Source of the DNA: Roseibacterium beibuensis
GTDB taxonomy: Bacteria > Pseudomonadota > Alphaproteobacteria > Rhodobacterales > Rhodobacteraceae
Length of the DNA stretch: 64,000 bases
Direction of reading: 5' to 3'
Assembly: GCF_039542305.1 (NCBI RefSeq)
Contig: NZ_BAABHW010000003.1
Coordinates: 1-64,000, forward strand
The position numbers and the translations under genes are program-made. Position 1 is the first letter of the stretch. Every line of letters starts with the position of its first letter. The notes under the pieces were generated by a model, which saw nothing but the letters and a program-made list of their open reading frames with translations, ran no database searches and was not told the DNA's origin. Of this stretch, positions 40,951 through 50,445 are shown in pieces.

Positions 40951-42234
40951 TTATCTCAGCCCAAGCGTCGTCGGGAGCCAGAGGCTGATTTCGGGATTAA
41001 ATGTCAGCAGCATCAACACGCCCATCTCGGCCAGCAAGAACGGCAGTGTGACCCGGATCAAGCGCCAGTAATCCATGCGCACGACGGTCGCGAGGATGAG
41101 CAACACACCCCCCAAGGGCGGCGACAAAAGCCCAACGGTAATGTTGAAGCAGATGACGATGCCCAGATGCACCGGGTCGATCCCCATGGCGATGGCAACC
41201 GGCACAAAGATCGGCGCAAAAAGCGCCACCGCCGCCTTCACATCCATCACCATGCCAGCCAGCAGGAACAGGACGTTGATCATCATTAGGTATTGCAGCG
41301 GCCCAACGCCCCAATCGTCGATCTGCCCCGCGATGGCCTGCGGCCACTGCATCAGCGCGGCGAGGTAGCTGAAGGTCGAGATCGCGCACAGGATGATAAA
41401 CAACGCCCCCAGCAAGACGCCGGTGCGGTGCAGGCTGGCGACGATGTCGGCGGGCCCCAGGAGACCGTAGGCTATCCCGATCAGCAGTGACGCGACCACG
41501 GCCACAGCCGCCGCTTCGGCCGGCGTCATGAGACCGAACAGGGTGCCGCCGAGGATGATCACCGGCAAGGTGAGCGCCGGCAGCGCCTTCAGGAAAGACG
41601 GCAGAATTCTGGGCAACTCCATGTCTTTGCCTCCAGGATGGTCATCCCGCCAGGCGTAGAAGGCGTTCATCACCATCAACACGGCCGCCAGCAAGAGCCC
41701 GGGCACGACGCCCGCCGCGAACAACGCGGCGACCGAGGTGTCCATCAACGCGCCGTAGAAAATCAGGATCGAGCTTGGCGGAATGATCGGACCGATGATG
41801 GAGGAGGCACCGGTGATGGCGGCCGCATAGTCGAGCGAGTAGCCGCGCCGGCGCATCTCGGGGACAAGGGAATTGCCCAGGGCCGCTGCATCCGACACCG
41901 CCGAGCCGGACACGCCGGCGAAAAAGACACTGGTCAGGATATTCACATGCCCCAGCCCGCCCTTCAGCCGGCCGACCAAGGACATGGAGAAGTCGATCAA
42001 GGCGCGCGCCAAACCACCCCGGTTCATAAGGTCGCCCGCCAGGATGAAGAGCGGCATCGCCAGAAAGGCGAACACGTCGAGCTGGCTGAATAGACGCTGC
42101 GGGAGCACTGCCATGTAACGGACGTTGTCCGACAGAATAAAGGTCAGCACCGCGGCGGCGCCGATGGCATAGGCGATGGCCGCGCCCGAGAGTACCGCCA
42201 GAACCACAAACCCCAGAACGATCGCTACTTGCAT
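40951..42234 (-). CDS. TRAP transporter large permease (DctM)
   Basis: 427 residues, about twelve TM helices. Signature segments: FLAMPLFILAGDLMNRGG, GGLGHVNILTSVFFAGVSGS, SSIIGPIIPPSSILIFYG and GLLSPPLGGVLLILATVV. First gene of the leftward operon. The start is MQVAIVLGFVVL; an upstream in-frame extension is unlikely because it overlaps the promoter region. Separated from the divergent LysR gene by 106 bp containing a palindrome. Confidence 0.9.
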   Translation of the reverse strand: MQVAIVLGFVVLAVLSGAAIAYAIGAAAVLTFILSDNVRYMAVLPQRLFSQLDVFAFLAMPLFILAGDLMNRGGLARALIDFSMSLVGRLKGGLGHVNILTSVFFAGVSGSAVSDAAALGNSLVPEMRRRGYSLDYAAAITGASSIIGPIIPPSSILIFYGALMDTSVAALFAAGVVPGLLLAAVLMVMNAFYAWRDDHPGGKDMELPRILPSFLKALPALTLPVIILGGTLFGLMTPAEAAAVAVVASLLIGIAYGLLGPADIVASLHRTGVLLGALFIILCAISTFSYLAALMQWPQAIAGQIDDWGVGPLQYLMMINVLFLLAGMVMDVKAAVALFAPIFVPVAIAMGIDPVHLGIVICFNITVGLLSPPLGGVLLILATVVRMDYWRLIRVTLPFLLAEMGVLMLLTFNPEISLWLPTTLGLR

Positions 42235-42316
42235 GATGCGCCTTTTTTGCGTCTCACCGGTTTTCAACGCTAGGCGCAGGACATCTCATCCAAAACAAAA
42301 AGAATTTGCTCAACCC

Positions 42317-42331
42317 ATAGCCTATGGCTAT
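42317..42331. promoter_or_regulatory. Candidate LysR-type operator
   Basis: ATAGCC-TAT-GGCTAT is a perfect inverted repeat and contains the T-N11-A LysR motif (TAGCCTATGGCTA). It lies 10 bp before the LysR start and 83 bp before the dctM start, suited to autoregulation and to activating the divergent TRAP operon. Confidence 0.55.
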
Positions 42332-42340
42332 TCCTTGGGC

Positions 42341-43246
42341 ATGGATGAACGCGCCATCACGCTCCAACGACTGCAAGCGTTTTCCGCTGTCTACGAGTGC
42401 GGGTCGATTACCGGCGCGGCGAAGGCGATGTCGGTCTCGCAGCCGACGGTCAGCAAGCATGTGCGTGACCTGGAGGCGGCGCTCGGGGTTGGATTGTTCT
42501 TGCTGCAGCGCGGTCGGGTGGTGCCCACGGCCGAGGCAGATTTCCTCTACGTCGATAGCCGGTTTATCGGCGAGGGGTTGCGACGATTGCGTGCCACGGT
42601 GCAGGACCTGCACACCGGTGCTGGACGGCGGCTTTCCGTAATCAGCGTCGGATTGCTGGCACAGCGCCACCTGCCGCGCGCGCTTGCCGCGCTCAGGGCG
42701 GCGCACCCTGCGCTGTCGCTCGATATCACGCTCGGCAATGCGCTGGAGCAGCTGGCCGCCCTTCGCTCGGGCCAGGCGGACCTCGGATTCTGCGCCGGGC
42801 TGGTGGAAGCCGCTGATCTGTGGCGAACCCGCATCGGTCGTGGCAAACTGGTTCTGCTCTTGCCCCGCGACCACCCGCTGGCAAGCCAGTCCAGCGTCCC
42901 AGAGGCAGCGGTGCGCGAATTGACGGACTGCATCGCAATGCCGGGCGATCGACCCTTGGGGAAACTTGCCCGAACTTTGCTGCCGGATCTCGAGGAGGTC
43001 GCAGGATCGATCACCTGTTTCTCGCTCGAAGCGATGCTGCCCCTGTGTGCTGCCCTTGGCCGACCCGCCGTCGTCGACTCCTTCACGGCCGCGCAGATAT
43101 CGCCCGATGGGCCTCTGGTTGTGCGCCCCCTAGATCCAGCACCCGAGTTCAATGTCTACGCCTTTTCCCGCCGCCCACCCGATAGCATGGGCATGCCGGC
43201 GCGGCTGATCACAGCGATGACGACAACACTGGCCGAGACACAATAG
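42341..43246 (+). CDS. LysR-family transcriptional regulator
   Basis: 301 residues. The N-terminal winged HTH is LQRLQAFSAVYECGSITGAAKAMSVSQPTVSKHVRDLEAALG (positions 9-50); the C-terminal periplasmic-binding-like effector domain begins ~95 (ISVGLLAQRHLPRALAAL) and contains GQADLGFCAGLVEA. Divergent from the TRAP/D-aminoacylase operon, it most likely senses the imported acyl amino acid or peptide. A LysR-type palindrome precedes the gene. It converges on the M81 peptidase gene with a 32 bp gap. Confidence 0.9.
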   Translation: MDERAITLQRLQAFSAVYECGSITGAAKAMSVSQPTVSKHVRDLEAALGVGLFLLQRGRVVPTAEADFLYVDSRFIGEGLRRLRATVQDLHTGAGRRLSVISVGLLAQRHLPRALAALRAAHPALSLDITLGNALEQLAALRSGQADLGFCAGLVEAADLWRTRIGRGKLVLLLPRDHPLASQSSVPEAAVRELTDCIAMPGDRPLGKLARTLLPDLEEVAGSITCFSLEAMLPLCAALGRPAVVDSFTAAQISPDGPLVVRPLDPAPEFNVYAFSRRPPDSMGMPARLITAMTTTLAETQ

Positions 43247-43278
43247 GCCCAACAGGCGGCAGAGTGACCCCCTGATGC

Positions 43279-44736
43279 TTACCGCGCGGCGAACGGGTAG
43301 GTATTGGCCCGGTCGAGGCGCGTATAGGGCAATCGCGTCAGATCAGCGGGGCCGTGGTCCGGCGTGTCAACAATGACGATGCGCTCTGCCAGCGGTTCAT
43401 AAACGGCGCGAAAATGCGTCTTGGAACGCAGAACGATGGTCGAGAAATCGCGCATTTCCTGACCAAAGATCGTAAAGGCATCTTCATCGACGGCAAAGGC
43501 AAAGGCGCTGACCAGGCTGACCGTGACACCACCGATCCGCACCAGGGCCGTCATGCCCAGATCGACCTCCATACCGGTCAGCATCGGTCCCGACATTTCG
43601 TAGCGCAACGGACCGCAGCGCAGAACCTCGCATTCATACACCCGGCGCGGCCCTGCCGCGGGCGAACTCCAGCCGCCGATCTCCAGCTCCACGCGTGCGC
43701 CCTGCCCTGCGGCATGGGCGGCCTGCGCAGCCGCGCTGTCCCACAGCATCGGCACAGCCACCCCATCTGCCCCGGCGTCGACAAGGGCCGACAACAGGTA
43801 AGTTGAGTCATTCGTCCGGTCCGCATGCTCCAATAACACCAAGGGGCGCGCTGCTGGCGGTTCAAGAGCGAGCGCCACTGCCTCGTCCACCGAATGCACG
43901 CGCTCGGGGCGATACAGGGCCTCTTTTTGCGCGCCGATAAGATCAGAAATCTCGTCGGCGGCCGCCGCCGCGGCGACGGCATCATCGGCAACCGCGATGA
44001 CTGAGAAGCCGGTATTGTGCGCGTCGGCGTAGGAAAAGCCCGCCATGACGGAGATGTCGAGCCAACCGGGACAGCTTGCTTCCATCTGCCGAGCCCGCGC
44101 GATGATACCAGCCAAAGGCGGTCGCGCGGTGGCACTGAAGATACTTGGCACCGCCAGCCCCGGTCGCGCCACCGCCATCGCGGGTCGCACCCCGTCCCTA
44201 AGCATACGCACGATGCACCGCGCGGCCCGCCGGCCAGTCTCGCCCATGTCGGTATGCGGCGAATGGTGATAGCCAAAGGCCGCGTCGGCCTGCGCCAGAG
44301 TTCGGCTGTCGATGTTGCCATGATAATCCAGCGCGACAACCACCGGAATGTCAGGCCCGACCGCGTCACGGACCAGATCTATGAAATGCCGCTCGACATC
44401 TTCGAATCCCTCCGCCCAAGACGCGCCATGCAGGTGCAGCAGCACACCGTCCGGCGAAGTCTGCCGAACACTTTCGGCGATCTCGTTCGAGAAGGCGAGT
44501 ACCGCGTCATCAGAGGCCGGTCCGAGCGCCCCGAGATAGGTGTAGACCAGTGGAGCGATCTCCATCTCCGCATCGCGGACTATGTCGATGAAGCCGCCGA
44601 TTGCCGTGTTGGTTCCTTGCCACGCGGCAATCAGATCGGCCCCCCTGGTCGCCGCTTCCTCGAAATCGGCGCGCGACGACACTTGCGGCAGGAACGCCGC
44701 TGATTCGATATGAAAACCCGCGAGTGCGATCCGCAT
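43279..44736 (-). CDS. M81 family metallopeptidase (MlrC-like)
   Basis: 485 residues from the ATG with AAAGGA 6 nt upstream. MRIALAGFHIESAAFLPQ matches the M81 start; DGVLLHLHGASWAEGFEDVE, VVALDYHGNID and YHHSPHTDMGETGRRA are the conserved metal-ligand motifs. The C-terminal half has LLEHADRTNDSTYLL. MlrC is known for cleaving linear microcystin tetrapeptide; most relatives act on unknown small peptides or amides. Beside a D-aminoacylase it suggests breakdown of D-amino-acid-containing compounds. Not followed by another gene; convergent with lysR. Confidence 0.82.
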   Translation of the reverse strand: MRIALAGFHIESAAFLPQVSSRADFEEAATRGADLIAAWQGTNTAIGGFIDIVRDAEMEIAPLVYTYLGALGPASDDAVLAFSNEIAESVRQTSPDGVLLHLHGASWAEGFEDVERHFIDLVRDAVGPDIPVVVALDYHGNIDSRTLAQADAAFGYHHSPHTDMGETGRRAARCIVRMLRDGVRPAMAVARPGLAVPSIFSATARPPLAGIIARARQMEASCPGWLDISVMAGFSYADAHNTGFSVIAVADDAVAAAAAADEISDLIGAQKEALYRPERVHSVDEAVALALEPPAARPLVLLEHADRTNDSTYLLSALVDAGADGVAVPMLWDSAAAQAAHAAGQGARVELEIGGWSSPAAGPRRVYECEVLRCGPLRYEMSGPMLTGMEVDLGMTALVRIGGVTVSLVSAFAFAVDEDAFTIFGQEMRDFSTIVLRSKTHFRAVYEPLAERIVIVDTPDHGPADLTRLPYTRLDRANTYPFAAR

Positions 44737-45692
44737 TTCATTTCCTTTCGCGGCCATTGAGAGAAAAGGTCAGCGCTGTTCACGGACGTCGCCAACTCGA
44801 CCTGCCGAAGACCACTGATGTTAGCGGGCCTTGTGCAGTGGCGACCGCAAGCCGGGACGTCCGAAGGGTCCGTGTTTCCACCGAAACACGACGACAGGTT
44901 AGAGTATCGTCATCGCCGCCCACAACCGCACATGTGCCGATCATGGCCCCAAAGACTTTGATCAGGCAGCCCCCCAACAGGTGTGCCAATGCCCAAGCCA
45001 CAACATGGGGAATTCGTGGCGCCGACGCTGCCTTTGAACACGACAAGGAATGGCCAGATCTCCATCGCCCGAAGGATCGATGGGAGAAGACCCAGGAAAT
45101 CCCACAGCGGCTCATGGGGATGTGTTCTGGCGCCACCGATCCCCGGCGCGCAAATTTGCCTCTGTCGGCCGAAGCGAGAATGCCGGACATCCTCTATCCC
45201 GTGGTATCCGGCGATAACGTCTGTCGGGAAAAATCACCATTTGAAGTTAACCGATGCCAACTTTTCGTCGCCTGCGCGACAACCGCAACGTCAATAAAAC
45301 CTGGCCTTTCGAGCGGTCAGTTGACAGATTTGACCCAATGCGCGTTTCTCGTTTCTCGTGATTGACAGGTATCACACACCTGACGGCTTCACGTGTGGCG
45401 AACCACGGTGCATGAAAGAAGGCTGAATCGCCAAACGGCGCACTGGCAGCATGCCTCCAGATGCGATCATGATTTCCCGCGTTTGCTGCGCGGATCATGC
45501 GCAGAAACCTTGGGCTTCGGCCCGGCTAAGGTCATTTTTCCTATTTCGGCTGTCCACCAGAACCCAAGGCCGGGGCGATCTCCTGTCCCACGCGGCAAAG
45601 GTGGCGCCGGACCGGGTTGCAGGGTTGACCCCGGCGCGGATACGGGGACGATCAGCACCGGGAAAAAGAACACGACAACAGGGACGGATCAG
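44737..45692. other. Non-coding ~950 bp region, probably decayed
   Basis: No convincing gene. Long open frames on both strands have no family features, no ribosome binding sites and unusual composition. A minus stretch (~45060-44910) reads VVAWALAHLLGGCLIKVFGA, which faintly recalls NnrU-type membrane proteins, but it breaks off in both directions. Two TTGACA boxes (45321 and 45362) and an inverted repeat CAGGT-N7-ACCTG (45366-45382) may form the livK promoter/operator area, though -10 matches are poor. Confidence 0.45.
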
Positions 45693-46829
45693 ATGACCAT
45701 GAAAGCCACTCTACTCCTGGCCTCGATGATTGCGCTTGGAAGCGCGGCGTCCGCCGAGACACGCATCGGGATGATCACGACGCTTTCGGGAGGGGGCGCA
45801 TCGCTCGGCATCGATGTGCGCGACGGTTTCCTGCTCGCGCTGGAACAAGCCGGCCGAGATGATATCGAAATGATCATCGAGGATGACGAGCGAGCGCCTG
45901 ACGTCGCCGTTCAGCTTGCCGATCGGATGATCCAGGCCGAGGACGTGGACATCATGACCGGCATCATCTGGTCGAACCTGGCCATGGCCGTCGTGCCCTC
46001 GGTGACGGCGCAGGATGTGTTCTACCTCTCGCCCAACGCAGGCCCCTCGCAACTGGCGGGGCGCGGCTGCCATCCGAACTACTTCAACGTGGCCTGGCAG
46101 AACGACAATCTGCACGAGGCCGCGGGCGCCTATGCCAACACGGCGGGCTACACCAACAGCTTCATCCTGGCACCGAACTACCCCGCCGGGCAGGACGCCC
46201 TGTCGGGCTATCAGCGGTTCTACGAAGGTGAGCTGGCCGGGGAGCTGTACACGCAGTTGGGCCAGACCGACTACGCCGCCGAGATCGCCCAGATCCGGGC
46301 CTCGGGTGCGGACAGCGTGTTCTTCTTCCTGCCGGGTGGCATGGGGATCTCGTTCCTGCGGCAGTATGCGGATAGCGGGCTCGATATTCCCGTGATCGGA
46401 CCGGCCTTCTCGTTCGATCAGGGCATTTTGCAGGCGGTCGGCGCGGATGCCCTGGGCGTCGTCAACACCTCGCAATGGTCGCCCGATCTTGAGAACGAAG
46501 CGAACGTGGCCTTCGTTTCCGCCTTCGAAGAGGCCTATGGCCGTATCCCGTCGCTCTATGCCAGCCAGGGCTTCGACACCGCGAACCTGATCCTCTCGGC
46601 GCTGGAGGTCGCGGACCCCAACGAGGATCCGGACGCCTTCCGCGAGGCGCTGCGCGCGGCCGATTTCGCCTCGACCCGTGGCGAGTTCACCTTTGGACCG
46701 AACCACCACCCCATCCAGGATATCTACGTCCGCGAGGTGGTGCAGGACGGTGAGATCTTCACCAACCGCCTCATCGGCGTGGCCCTCGAAGATCGCGGCG
46801 ACGCCTATGCAGACGACTGTTCGATGTGA
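45693..46829 (+). CDS. Liv-type amino-acid ABC transporter substrate-binding protein
   Basis: 378 residues. A signal peptide (ATLLLASMIALGSAASA) is followed by the Peripla_BP_6 fold: RIGMITTLSGGGASLGIDVR, GRGCHPNYFNVAWQNDN, SGADSVFFFLPGGMG and SLYASQGFDTANLIL. Cysteines in GRGCHPN and near the C-terminal end (DDCSM) may form a disulfide. GGGACGGA precedes the ATG. First gene of a complete operon (binding protein, two permeases, two ATPases). Ligand could be branched-chain amino acids, amides or aromatic acids. Confidence 0.88.
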   Translation: MTMKATLLLASMIALGSAASAETRIGMITTLSGGGASLGIDVRDGFLLALEQAGRDDIEMIIEDDERAPDVAVQLADRMIQAEDVDIMTGIIWSNLAMAVVPSVTAQDVFYLSPNAGPSQLAGRGCHPNYFNVAWQNDNLHEAAGAYANTAGYTNSFILAPNYPAGQDALSGYQRFYEGELAGELYTQLGQTDYAAEIAQIRASGADSVFFFLPGGMGISFLRQYADSGLDIPVIGPAFSFDQGILQAVGADALGVVNTSQWSPDLENEANVAFVSAFEEAYGRIPSLYASQGFDTANLILSALEVADPNEDPDAFREALRAADFASTRGEFTFGPNHHPIQDIYVREVVQDGEIFTNRLIGVALEDRGDAYADDCSM

Positions 46830-46898
46830 TCCACGATCAGAGTGAAACACTGGGGCCGGTCCGCAGGGGCCGGCCCCAACGCGTGAGGTAAGGCCAAT

Positions 46899-47819
46899 AT
46901 GTCCGCGATCCTGATCGTCGAACAGGTGCTGAACGGGCTTCAGTTCGGGGTCATGCTGTTCCTGATGGCTGCGGGGCTGACGCTGATTTTCGGCGTGATG
47001 GGGCTGATCAACCTCGCCCACGGGTCGCTCTACATGATCGGCGCATTCATTGCTGCGACGGTTGCCGGGCTGACGGGCTCGTTTCTGCTGGCCGTCGTCG
47101 CGGCGATGGCAGCCGGGGCCATGGCAGGCGCCCTCATTGAGATGACGGTAATCAGGCGGCTCTACCATACCGACCACCTTGACCAGGTGCTTGCGACCTT
47201 CGCCTTGATCCTCATCTTTTCCGAGGGGACGCGGGCTCTGTTTGGGTCTTTCCCCCTCTACCTCGACACGCCTGCTTTGCTGTCGGGGCCGGTAACCCTG
47301 CCGGGCGGCATCGAATACCCGCGCTATCGGCTGGCGCTGATCGCGGCGGGGCTGGCCGTAGCGCTTGGCCTGTGGCTGCTGATTGCGAAGACCCGCATCG
47401 GCATCCAGATCCGCGCCGGTGAGAACGACCGCGAGATGATCGCGGCCCTCGGCGTGGATATCCGCACGCTTTACACCTTCGTGTTCGCCTTGGGGGCCGC
47501 CCTCGCGGGTTTGGCCGGGGCGTTGGTCGGTGCAATTCAGTCGGTGCAGGTCGGTATGGGGGAACCCGTGCTGATCCTTGCCTTCGTGGTTATCGTGATT
47601 GGTGGCATCGGCTCGATCAAGGGGGCCTTCGTCGGGGCCCTGATCGTAGGCCTGACGGACACGTTGGGCGGTGTCTTCCTGCCAGAGGTCTTCAAGCTGT
47701 TCATGGAGCCGGCATCGGCCACCCAGATCGGCGCCTCGCTGTCGTCGATGGCCATTTACCTGCTGATGGCGGCCGTGCTGATCTGGCGCCCGACCGGCCT
47801 GTTCGGGGTGCGCACATGA
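46899..47819 (+). CDS. livH: Branched-chain-type ABC permease LivH
   Basis: 306 residues, eight TM helices. LivH signature VMGLINLAHGSLYMIGAFIA (residues ~33-52), then RAGENDREMIAALGVDI (the cytosolic EAA-like coupling loop) and VVIVIGGIGSIKGAFVGALIVG. Starts 69 bp after the binding protein gene. Forms the channel with LivM. Overlaps livM by 4 bp (ATGA). Confidence 0.9.
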   Translation: MSAILIVEQVLNGLQFGVMLFLMAAGLTLIFGVMGLINLAHGSLYMIGAFIAATVAGLTGSFLLAVVAAMAAGAMAGALIEMTVIRRLYHTDHLDQVLATFALILIFSEGTRALFGSFPLYLDTPALLSGPVTLPGGIEYPRYRLALIAAGLAVALGLWLLIAKTRIGIQIRAGENDREMIAALGVDIRTLYTFVFALGAALAGLAGALVGAIQSVQVGMGEPVLILAFVVIVIGGIGSIKGAFVGALIVGLTDTLGGVFLPEVFKLFMEPASATQIGASLSSMAIYLLMAAVLIWRPTGLFGVRT

Positions 47820-48799
47820 CCCGCGAAGGTTACGTCAACTCTGCCCTTGTCGCCGCGCTGATCGGTGTGCCGCTCTGGGCGCATGTCGCGGGCGAGCCAT
47901 TTACGATCACGCTGGCCACACGTGCGGTGATCTTTGCGCTTGCAGCCGTCGGATTGAACCTTGCCCTCGGGTTGGGCGGGCTGGTCTCACTGGGTCATGC
48001 AGTGTTTTTCGGGATCGGCGGCTATGCCATGGGCATCCTCGCCTATCACGCCCAGATCTATTCACCGATGCTCCCCGACACGCTGGCGATCGAGGGGACG
48101 AAATCCATGCCGGTGATCTGGCTGGTGGCCATCCTCTGCTCGGCGCTCGCGGCGTTCGTGATCGGGCTTTTGTCCCTGCGCACCACCGGCGTCTATTTCA
48201 TCATGATCACCTTGGCCTTCGGTCAGATGTTCTACTACTTCACCATCTCCTGGAGCGCGTATGGCGGCGAGGACGGGCTGTCGATCTACATTCGCAACAG
48301 CTTTCCCGGCCTGAACACGCTCGACCCGATCCAGTTCTACGCCCTCTGTTTTGTGCTGCTCGGTGGGGCGCTCTGGCTGTCGGCCCGCATCGCGCGCTCG
48401 CCCTTCGGGCTCATGCTGAACGCGGCCCGCCAGGTGCCGCACCGGGTCGAAACCGTGGGCCTGAACGGGCAAAGGGCGAAACTGCTGGCCTTCGTCATCT
48501 CGGGGGCGATCACCGGTCTGGCCGGTGCGCTCTTTGCCGATCTCAACCGCTTCGTCAGCCCCACTATGTTCAGCTGGCACATGTCGGGCGAGATCATGAT
48601 CTTCGTGATCCTGGGCGGTGTGGCGCGCCTGTTCGGGCCGGTGGCGGGTGCGGTTCTGTTCGTCGCGATGGAGCATGTCCTGGGCGACCTGAGCGACTAC
48701 TGGCACATCTACCTCGGCGCCGTGCTGCTCGGCATCGTGCTGTTTGCCCGCGGGGGTGTGATCGGGCTTCTGGCAGGGCAGGCAAAAGGCCATGACTGA
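47816..48799 (+). CDS. livM: Branched-chain-type ABC permease LivM
   Basis: 327 residues, about nine TM helices. Family segments: LNLALGLGGLVSLGHAVFFG, FVIGLLSLRTTGVYFIMITL and the coupling loop NAARQVPHRVETVGLNGQ. Pairs with LivH. Overlaps livG by 8 bp. The sequence VYFIMITLAFGQMFYYF is a typical LivM helix. Confidence 0.9.
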   Translation: MTREGYVNSALVAALIGVPLWAHVAGEPFTITLATRAVIFALAAVGLNLALGLGGLVSLGHAVFFGIGGYAMGILAYHAQIYSPMLPDTLAIEGTKSMPVIWLVAILCSALAAFVIGLLSLRTTGVYFIMITLAFGQMFYYFTISWSAYGGEDGLSIYIRNSFPGLNTLDPIQFYALCFVLLGGALWLSARIARSPFGLMLNAARQVPHRVETVGLNGQRAKLLAFVISGAITGLAGALFADLNRFVSPTMFSWHMSGEIMIFVILGGVARLFGPVAGAVLFVAMEHVLGDLSDYWHIYLGAVLLGIVLFARGGVIGLLAGQAKGHD

Positions 48800-49541
48800 A
48801 CCGGTTCTCGATATTCGCGGCCTGACGAAGCGTTTCGGCGCGCTCGTGGTGTCGGACGAGATCGACCTCAGCCTGAGGCCCGGCGAGATTCATGCCGTGA
48901 TCGGCCCGAACGGCGCTGGCAAAAGCACGCTGATCGCGCAGATTTGCGGCACGCTTGCGCCCGACGCCGGAGTGATCCGCCTGAACGGGCAAGACGTGAC
49001 ACGCCTGCCGACGCGGGCCCGCGCCCGGATGGGCCTTGCGCGGACCTTCCAGATTTCGGCGCTGGCGATGGAGGATTCTGTCCTGCAAAACGCGATGCTG
49101 GGCACCCTGGGGGCGGCGGGCAACCCGTGGCGCCTGTTCAGCCGGGTGATCTCGGACAAGGCCTTGCGCGCATCGGCAGAGGCGGCGCTCGACCGGGTCG
49201 GTTTGCTGGGCAAGGCCGCGATGCGCACGTCCGACCTCAGCCACGGGGAACGGCGGCAGCTAGAGGTTGCAGTCGCGCTGACCTTGAAGCCGTCGGCATT
49301 CGTGATGGACGAACCCATGGCCGGCCTCGGTGCCGAAGGCGGGCAGCGGATGACCGCCCTGCTTGACCAACTCCGGCACGAGGCGCCGATCCTGCTGGTC
49401 GAACATGACATGGACGCCGTCTTTGCCTTGGCCGACCGGATCAGTGTGCTGGTCTACGGCCGCATCATCGCCAGTGGTCCGCCGGACGCGATCCGCACCG
49501 ATGCCGCCGTGCGCGACGCCTACCTGGGAGAAGACGCGTGA
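48792..49541 (+). CDS. livG: Branched-chain-type ABC ATPase LivG
   Basis: 249 residues. Walker A GPNGAGKST (residues ~38-46), Q-loop in LARTFQISALAMED, ABC signature LSHGERRQLEVA and Walker B SAFVMDEPMAGLG, then LVEHDMDAVF with the switch histidine. The LivG-type C-terminal tail is short here. Overlaps livF by 4 bp. Confidence 0.92.
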   Translation: MTEPVLDIRGLTKRFGALVVSDEIDLSLRPGEIHAVIGPNGAGKSTLIAQICGTLAPDAGVIRLNGQDVTRLPTRARARMGLARTFQISALAMEDSVLQNAMLGTLGAAGNPWRLFSRVISDKALRASAEAALDRVGLLGKAAMRTSDLSHGERRQLEVAVALTLKPSAFVMDEPMAGLGAEGGQRMTALLDQLRHEAPILLVEHDMDAVFALADRISVLVYGRIIASGPPDAIRTDAAVRDAYLGEDA

Positions 49542-50224
49542 CGCTTCTGACCCTTGAAAACGTCACGGCCAGTTACGGCACCAGCCAGGCCCTGTTTGGC
49601 ATGACCCTCAGCATCGATCAGAGCGAGGCGGTCGCCATGATGGGGCGAAACGGCATGGGCAAGACCACGACGGTGAAAACGATCTGCCGGATGCTGCCAG
49701 CCGAGGGGCAAATCGGTTTCGACGGGCGCGACCTTACCCGGCTGTCCAGCCATCAGGCCGCACGGCTGGGGATCGGGCTGGTGCCAGAAGGACGGCGCTG
49801 TTTCCGCGACCTCACCGTGGAGGAAAACCTGCTTGTCGCCGCACGGCCCGGACACTGGGACCTTGCGCGCATCTTCGCGCTTTTCCCGCGCTTGGGCGAG
49901 CGGAAGAAGCAACGCGCCTCGACGCTGTCGGGCGGCGAACAGCAGATGCTCGCAATCGGTCGCGCGCTGATGACGAACCCGCGTCTGCTGATCCTCGATG
50001 AAGCGACGGAGGGGCTCGCCCCGCTCATCCGCGCCGAAATCTGGGAAGCTGTCGCGCGTCTCAAGGCCGAGACAGGTCTCGCGCTTCTGGTCATCGACAA
50101 AACGCTGAAGGAGCTACGGCAAGTTGCCGACCGGGCTATCCTGATCACCCGCGGCCAGGTGGCCTGGGAGGGCGCTATGGCTGATTTGGATGCCGAAACG
50201 AGTGAGCGCTACATCGGTGTGTGA
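49538..50224 (+). CDS. livF: Branched-chain-type ABC ATPase LivF
   Basis: 228 residues from GTG 49538. Walker A MMGRNGMGKTTTVKTI, signature STLSGGEQQMLAIGRALMTN, Walker B LLILDEATEGLAPLI, and a D-loop to H-loop region VIDKTLKELRQVADR. The usual switch histidine is replaced by K (IDKTL where LivF normally reads VEQN or VEH), a point worth checking. Last gene of the operon; a small hairpin follows at 50238-50252. Confidence 0.9.
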   Translation: MTLLTLENVTASYGTSQALFGMTLSIDQSEAVAMMGRNGMGKTTTVKTICRMLPAEGQIGFDGRDLTRLSSHQAARLGIGLVPEGRRCFRDLTVEENLLVAARPGHWDLARIFALFPRLGERKKQRASTLSGGEQQMLAIGRALMTNPRLLILDEATEGLAPLIRAEIWEAVARLKAETGLALLVIDKTLKELRQVADRAILITRGQVAWEGAMADLDAETSERYIGV

Positions 50225-50237
50225 GGGGTTAATCTTT

Positions 50238-50252
50238 GCAGTGCGCCACTGC
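50238..50252 (+). terminator. Hairpin after livF
   Basis: GCAGTG-CGC-CACTGC forms a perfect stem 14 nt after the livF stop. No T run follows, so termination efficiency is doubtful. The rest of the 220 bp gap holds two TTGACA boxes (50270 and 50302) that may start the RND operon; their -10 regions are weak. Confidence 0.4.
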
Positions 50253-50445
50253 GGAATTCACTCGTTTGCTTGACATTGCCAATCTTTCATCCCAACTGAC
50301 TTTGACAGCGATCAATGCGCAGTGTCGTGAAGATCGGTCCTGATTGTATGCAACAGTGTGGCGCGGCCTGCTCGTCCTATGCTGGTTTGGATCGTTCGCG
50401 AGTGCGACGTCGAATGGCTGCTGTTCCGGTGCAAGGAAACATGAC

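Noticed and set aside
44910..45190. Possible NnrU-like membrane protein fragment on the minus strand
   Set aside because: Only ~25 residues look alike, the flanks are frame-broken, and the resemblance is too weak to name a gene.
44601..45365. A 254-codon plus-strand frame in the region between the M81 gene and livK
   Set aside because: Its first part is antisense to the M81 gene and the rest shows no similarity, no start site and frequent rare codons; treated as non-coding debris.
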